The notes under the pieces are model-generated. The model did not search any database and had not been told where the DNA came from. It saw only the letters and a list, made by a program, of their open reading frames with translations. This document shows, piece by piece, positions 58,699 through 64,000 of a stretch of DNA of 64,000 nt (its first letter is position 1; the number at the start of each line of letters is the position of its first letter). Source of the DNA: Megalobrama amblycephala (Eukaryota > Chordata > Actinopteri > Cypriniformes > Xenocyprididae); NCBI RefSeq assembly GCF_018812025.1, contig NC_063063.1:5498442-5562441 (forward strand), given 5' to 3'. The translations under genes and the position numbers were made by a program.

Positions 58699-60426
58699 AT
58701 GGAGATCTGGAAACTCTCAGCTTTAATGCTCACCATACTTGCTCTTGCCTACAGTGTTCAAGGATTGTCTTTCACCCTAAACAGAGACCACTGGATTTCA
58801 GATAACTGGGAGGTGAGTAATGGTATTTTTGTTGTTGTTGTTCATTATGTAAGTAATCATTATTTATTATTTCAATCCATTACAAATATTGGTACTAAAA
58901 GAATGAAGAATAATCTGTTTTTTTTGTGTTTTGTTTTGTTTTTCTTTCATCTAAAACATTATGCAGTATTCCTTTGACATTCACTGTCAAAATGGTTTTG
59001 GTTGTTAACACAGGATGAACCAGTGGACGAGACACTAGCCAGTCAAGTGGCCAGTCTACTTAAGAGATCAAAATCTCATCAGTTCTATGGGCTAATGGGA
59101 AAACGCTCCGGTAAGACTTACGATTTGCTCTTGTTAATCCAAAAATTATTCAGATACTAGATATATTTTATATATATTTTACTAGTGGGTGCAGGACACT
59201 ATAGTTCATTTATGTAAGTGAGGATAGCAAAATAAAGTAAATTGTGACATATTATACCCAAAAATTCTTCACACAGTGGACTACCAGTAAAATTGATAAA
59301 TAAAAATTTGGGACCAAAAATTATTCACACTTTGACCTGACTATGTTTTGCTTAAGTGTTATCTGATAAAATTAAGATATATATATATATAACTGAATTT
59401 ATATATAGTGAATAAGCTATAATAATCAATGAAATGTTCCAGGTGTCTGAATACATTTTGGTTTTACTGTATTTGTGTGTAAAATTTCCTTGCCCTATTA
59501 CGTGTTACACAAATTATTCTAACAATTTGCAATGAAATATTATATATAAAATATACCATATATGTATATGTGTGTGTGTGTCGCATTGTAATTACTATTA
59601 CAACAGAATACAGTGGAGTCTATTTTAAAAAGATTTTCAGCAGCTTAATTAAGTTTTAAATTAGGTTTTTAATATTTAAAATTCTAGCACACTATTTCAG
59701 AAGGCCTTGCCCAATTCATTTTTTTTTTTACTCAAGTTATGCTGGTAACAATTTGCAATGAAAAAAATAAAATGAAATTGCATTTTTGACCTCACTGTAT
59801 ATACATGATATTATTTCCCTTACTTGTTCTAGGAGTCCTCCAGCCTGTGAAAATGGAACGAAGAAGTGAGTAAATTCATTTATCTGAATTAAATGCTACT
59901 AAATAGTATATATAAAACATGTCCATCTACATCTCAACAGATTCATTTTTGCCATTGTCTAAATATCGCATATTGGTTTAAAGACTCTTACATTGTTTCC
60001 TCAAAGGGCATAAGGGGGACATGTTTGTGGGACTCATGGGCAAGAGATCTTTAGGAGGTATGGCACTGCTTACACCAGCAATACATGTTTTTTTTTAAGA
60101 CATCATGTCTAATAGGTGCTAATTAATTTTGACAAAAACAAGAGTTTATTTAGTACTGCAAGGTTCTATGCTGCATATGTTTATACCTGGTGTAATGTGG
60201 ATTATATTAATATGCAGGTGCTGTCACAAGAACAATCCCAGAAACCAGTACAGCAATGGACAAATCTGCAGATGTGAACAAACAAACAGGTACAACACGG
60301 AAAGAACTGTATAAGAACTGTATTTATGCAAAAATGATGAAATGAACCAGAAGTTTATAAATCTGAAATCAAGTTTTTCTCACAGCAGATCTTCAAGAGG
60401 AATGGGACAGACTGCAGTACTACTGA
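58699..60426 (+). CDS. tac4: preprotachykinin (tachykinin 4 / hemokinin-type precursor)
   Basis: A six-exon gene encoding a 134-residue secreted neuropeptide precursor. Coding exons are 58699-58812, 59014-59110, 59833-59865, 60007-60057, 60218-60289 and 60389-60426. All introns are GT-AG, and the joined length, 405 bases, keeps one frame. The ATG at 58699 opens a hydrophobic signal peptide (about residues 1-24). Exon 2 encodes KR-SKSHQFYGLM-GKR (peptide at residues 57-66). Exon 4 encodes RRR-HKGDMFVGLM-GKR (83-92). Both peptides have the FxGLM tachykinin core, an amidation Gly and dibasic cleavage sites. FYGLM is substance P/hemokinin-like and FVGLM is neurokinin A-like; they would act on NK receptors. 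The C-terminus ends EEWDRLQYY. kat7 downstream, tail to tail, matches vertebrate TAC4 rather than TAC1 synteny. Exons 3, 4 and 5 are all phase 1-1 and so can be skipped in frame. Splice sites are read by eye. Confidence 0.93.
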
Positions 60427-60586
60427 TGACATTTTCCAATGCTGTATTACAGACTTCACTAGCCTCGATGTATCAGAATACAATTATTTCACTCTTCACT
60501 GGAACCAACATTATACCTAAGGAGAACATCATTTGGGAGTATTTTTAAGCAAGTAAATGTCTTGCTTTAGATATTAAATGTGACAT

Positions 60587-60592
60587 AATAAA
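60587..60592 (+). other. tac4: polyadenylation signal for tac4
   Basis: AATAAA lies 161 bases after the tac4 stop codon, giving a 3' untranslated region of roughly 180 bases. No other canonical signal lies between the stop and this site. Confidence 0.75.
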
Positions 60593-61039
60593 AGTATTTA
60601 TCAAAAATGACATTTTTTTCCCTGTTCTGATTTACATGAAAACATTTTCACAAATCTTTCAACACAAACAAACCAAGAAACAATGTTTGAAGAAAATGAA
60701 GAATGTGTAATAATGTAAATCTAAAGTCTTTTTGTAAGGCCCCATTTTTTTCTACATTCTATTCATTGAAACTATTTTTTGCTTTTAAAAAAATCAATAC
60801 TTCTAATTTTAAAATATATGCTGGGGCAAAGAAAATACTTTGGCCAGAGAAAAATTCTGAGACTTCAAAAAATAAATAGCACTGTATAAAACAAATGTGA
60901 GAGATTCCAGAGTTACAAAGAGCACATAAAAAGAGACAAAAATGACAACAGCTGAAGCCATTGCAAAAGACATTGATGGAGTCATAAAAAGATTTAACGG
61001 CAGTTAAGTGTAAAATGTAAAATGTAACATGTAAGTCCG

Positions 61040-63454
61040 TTAGGTTCCTTTGGGAGGGGTCCATTTCAGAGAGCTGGGGTCAATGGTCTTGTTGTTGTTG
61101 CCTCTTTTGGTCTCTTTGGCCTTCCACTCATCAATCAGGTCCTGTGCCATTCAGAAACAAACAAACAAAAAAAAAGTCACTCTTTAAATCACAGAAAAAA
61201 GAAAAAAAAGCTTACACATATCCTGTTAAACTTATGGGAAAAAAATAGCAGCTGTGTTTGCATAATAATTTACATCTTATAACCGTATATTTCATCATTA
61301 TAAAATGTTAATATACCAGTAGGGCTGGGCGATATATCGCATGCGATTCTCACGCGCATTTCGTCAGTAAAGCCGGTTCCCTGATTACCGCTAAATCGCC
61401 ATCACCTGCTTTCAAATGGTGCGCCATTTAATAGCCAGAGCCGTAGTTCACTGATAAGCCACGTTCATATCGCAGATGAATCGCCTTTGATAATGAACGC
61501 GATATTTGCGTGGCTTATCAGTGAACTACGGCTCTGTCTGTTAAATGGCGCACCATTTGAAAGCAGGTGATGGCGATTTAGCGGTAATCAGGGAACCGGC
61601 TTTACTGACGAAATGCGCGTGAGAATCGCATGCGATATATCGCCCAGCCCTATATACCAGTATATGCAGTACCTTAAAATGTACTGATAACCACCATAAT
61701 AATGCATAATAATGCAATAGAAACTACTAAATGATAAATAAAATGTCAAATTTCATTGTCAGGTCCATTCAGTGCGGAATGGAGCAACCTGCAGCAGGAA
61801 AACATAATTCAGCACACAAGCAATATCTTCTTAGAAAATTACCCTTTTAAAATCACTCAAGTATTTCCATTTCGGAAAAAAGCTTGTTCTAAAAGAAAGG
61901 GATAAGCCATTGAACTTCCAATTAGGGATGAAACGGTTAGTGGTTTGACGATAAAAATTACCAATGGTCAGTATCACCATTTCATATTTTAATTGTCATT
62001 AAAACCATATTTAATTTTGGCGATTTGAAAAACTCAGTGAATACTGTTCATCATTAAAGCGAAGTAAAGCAACAGTCTCATGCAGGCGCAGCATGGTTTC
62101 CTTTTGTGTGAAAACATGGAGGGCAGAGCACTGAGAGAAATTATATGTAAGAATGTATCAATGTATGAATTCTATGAATGTAGGAATGGGGAACTGACTG
62201 CATTTCATCTTCTCTCCGTGTTAAGCCAAATAAATCAGTGTTTAAGCGCAGCTGCTTTGTTTACAGAGGTTATCGGAAACTGCTCTATTTCTGCCGTTTC
62301 AAAAGTGTCACCTACTGTCGGAGATTGGATTTGCATTTTCATTCAGCCTGTCTGACGATTTTGTTCAGATCAATGTGAACGTCGACCCGATTTTTGCTGT
62401 AAATTTTAACCAGTAGATGGAAAATAAGCTAATGAGCATTCTAAAAATGTAAACAATTCAGATGTAAAATTGTTTATGGGGCATCATACTTTTCCTAAAA
62501 ATTATATAAAGGCTGAAATGTGAGTTTCATCATTTTATAAAACTAGATAACGTGTTATGTTGTAAATCACCCAATATTTTTAGTTAATTTAAAATCCGGC
62601 CATCATTGTTAGTTATTTTTGAAAGTTTATGCAATAATTAGTGCATAGTGCATAGTTAATGTTATTTGTTGGTTTTCAACATAAAATTTGGTGAAATGAT
62701 TTAAGTGACACTTTTTGAATACTGTAATATTGATAAACGTGATCATTTTGGTCGCATTAAATTTTCATACCGTTTCATCTCAACTTTCATGCATGTGAAC
62801 ACTTTTTTTTTTTTAAATAAATTTGTTGAACAAAAAAGTGTAATTAAAATTTATTTAATGCAATATTTCTGCAAGAACAGAAACTTTATTCTAATTACTA
62901 TTAAATGTAAAAAAATATAAAATATAAAACTTTACAATAAAATAAATGAGCTTTTTTTTCAATTTAAGATCTTTTACTTTTTAAATTGAACTGAAATAAT
63001 TGAAAGATTAATTATTATTATTTTTTTTTTTTGATGTAGGCAGTAAAAAAAATAAATTAAATAAAATTAAAAAAATCAAAAGAGAAAAACAAATTCTTGA
63101 TACCTGTCGTTTCAAGACTAGATGCTTCCCCTTCCAGTACTTGAGCATCTGAAGTGACTGCAGCGTACTGACAATGTCCACAGGGTTCACTGCAGTCTCT
63201 TGACTGATCTCTGAACAGGAGGAAACAAAAAACAATGCTAAACCTGCATGGATTTTACAGGGACGTCACAGTGAGTTCCCTTGTGTGGCAGGGCCAACTT
63301 ATCTTACCTTTGATGGAGATCTCTTTGCCCTTGAAGTTGTACATGTACCGCAGCAGAACTTCCTTCCAATAGCTGCGATAGCTGATTAGGCCCAAATCCG
63401 ATAGAGGGCGCTCAGGAGAACCAACCTTCTCTTCAACCTTCGACAGCAGGTAAC
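61040..63454 (-). CDS. kat7: MYST histone acetyltransferase KAT7 (HBO1), last three exons
   Basis: The C-terminal part of the histone H3/H4 lysine acetyltransferase of the HBO1 complex (nuclear; replication licensing and transcription). Exons, in transcript order, are 63454-63308, 63210-63104 and 61141-61040 (stop TAA at 61042-61040), with GT-AG introns and matching phases. They encode 117 complete residues. The first exon reads [22 protein letters not shown] and includes the MYST catalytic Glu of the SPE-PLSDLG motif (codon 63413-63411). The second carries [20 protein letters not shown] and ends KHLVLKRQ. The third is [10 protein letters not shown]... ending LKWTPPKGT, the distinctive KAT7 C-terminus that separates it from KAT5, KAT6 and KAT8. 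The start and the acetyl-CoA-binding part lie beyond the right edge. The last intron (1962 bp) contains two mobile elements. No canonical AATAAA was seen between this gene and tac4 on the minus strand. Which teleost duplicate (a or b) it is cannot be told. Confidence 0.96.
61321..61651. mobile_element. 331-bp palindromic element with 10-bp duplication
   Basis: AGGGCTGGGCGATATATCGC is mirrored by GCGATATATCGCCCAGCCCT. The arms, about 140 bp each, are almost identical. The central loop is about 40 bases. Flanks ATATACCAGT (61311-61320) and ATATACCAGT (61652-61661) are an exact direct repeat. Target-site length (8-10) fits hAT or Mutator-like insertion. It lies in the last intron of kat7. Confidence 0.94.
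61925..62781. mobile_element. probable element with 'GATGAAACGGT' ends
   Basis: GATGAAACGGT (61927-61937) and its exact complement (62769-62779) bracket 0.85 kb inside the kat7 intron. The interior phrase 'gtggtttgacgataaaaattaccaatgg' is repeat-like. The short open frame at 62080-62355 resembles nothing I know. Confidence 0.55.
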
Positions 63455-64000
63455 CTAGAACCATGCCAAACAAAGAATGTGATGCACGTGTTGAGGAATA
63501 ACAGCATCCAGAGGTAACGTCATTACAACTCTTTATGACAATATGATGCTATTCAGAGTCAGAGTGGGAAAAGAATGGGAATGGTCACAGTTTTGACATG
63601 TAAATGTTTTTTATGTCCAGCACTCAATCCATTAAGGTCTCCATAGCACTTAATCGCAAACTCGTACAAATAAAAGATATGACGGTATATTAGGGCGATA
63701 TATTAAGTTTGTACAATATATTGATATATATTATAAATGGTATAGGATGAGGCAATACCATTTATATCAATATATATTTAGCGCATCTGAAAAATAGTGG
63801 AGGACAGAGAGTGAGCTGCTGCATGGAAAGTGAATTTGTCCCAGACATGCTTTATATCAAGGGCTTCAAAATAATTCGTAAGATATAGTTAATGTGTATA
63901 TTTAAAAGCACCTTGCCCCGTCAGGTGCTCTGACAGATACTTGCACTGTTTAATGCATTCGAGATGCGTTTTCCTCAGTACATAACTTACATTTCACAGG
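63455..64000. other. kat7 intron sequence, no further exon seen
   Basis: The next upstream kat7 exon should end in codons for a Tyr-Gly-Lys-Met-Leu-Ile-Asp-Phe-type stretch, and no such sequence is present before the window edge. Two inverted 'ttgatatatattataaatgg' / 'ccatttatatcaatatatatt' arms lie at about 63718-63779. Confidence 0.6.

Noticed and set aside
58699..60345. tac4 exon 5 read straight through to TGA at 60343-60345 as the C-terminus
   Set aside because: A good donor (CAG|GTACAA) at 60289 and an acceptor at 60388 join in frame to a short exon ending EEWDRLQYY, and all other introns keep the same phase. Readthrough remains possible as a minor isoform.
58699..60426. Naming the tachykinin gene tac1
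   Set aside because: The peptide layout alone would allow it, but convergent kat7 next door is the TAC4 neighbourhood. TAC1 lies beside unrelated genes.
61040..63454. Other MYST members (KAT5, KAT6A/B, KAT8) for the right-hand gene
   Set aside because: The [22 protein letters not shown] segment and the LKWTPPKGT terminus are KAT7-type. The other members end differently.

Overview
The window reads as nuclear DNA of a teleost fish, most likely a cyprinid. It is AT-rich and intron-containing, with long runs of simple repeat and a very high density of short DNA transposons whose ends (TTAAAGG..., TACACTCAAAAAAA..., the 'CAAAAGTTTGG' family, and others) match what I know of carp/zebrafish-type genomes. 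There are no bacterial features. Species cannot be fixed from the sequence.

Only two genes can be supported, both in the last 6 kb. At 58699-60426 (+) lies a complete six-exon preprotachykinin gene, called tac4, encoding a 134-residue precursor with two amidated tachykinins (SKSHQFYGLM and HKGDMFVGLM). At 61040-63454 (-) lie the last three exons of the MYST acetyltransferase gene kat7 (HBO1); the gene continues past the right edge. The two genes are tail to tail, as TAC4 and KAT7 are in human 17q21.33, and this decides tac4 over tac1.

Positions 1-58.4 kb hold no gene I can support. The stretch is a mosaic of nested mobile elements separated by anonymous sequence. It includes a dead Tc1 transposase (0.4-1.4 kb); a TA-flanked element interrupted by a 1.37-kb transposon with iterated TTACCACCCCGTCAC motifs (3.4-5.5 kb); an element with AT-flanked CCCAGCAAGC ends and a 140-bp internal tandem repeat (6.1-8.3 kb); and a three-layer nest at 9.3-11.2 kb. 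Further on are many elements with TTAA ends (2.2, 12.8, 15.8, 20.4, 30.5, 32.5, 33.3, 40.7, 46.6 and 47.6 kb), a duplicated segment around 1 kb of simple repeat (27.7-29.1 kb), a two-length tandem array of a tRNA-like SINE unit (37.3-38.7 kb), and a foldback element whose loop carries the start of a THAP zinc-finger reading frame (47.6-48.6 kb). A few GC-richer unique islands stand between the repeats. In tetrapods the genes beyond TAC4 are DLX4 and DLX3, so this desert may hold long-range regulatory DNA; that is inference only.

All repeat boundaries were read by eye from inverted ends and target-site duplications. Superfamily names are offered only where the duplication length or a coding remnant supports them.
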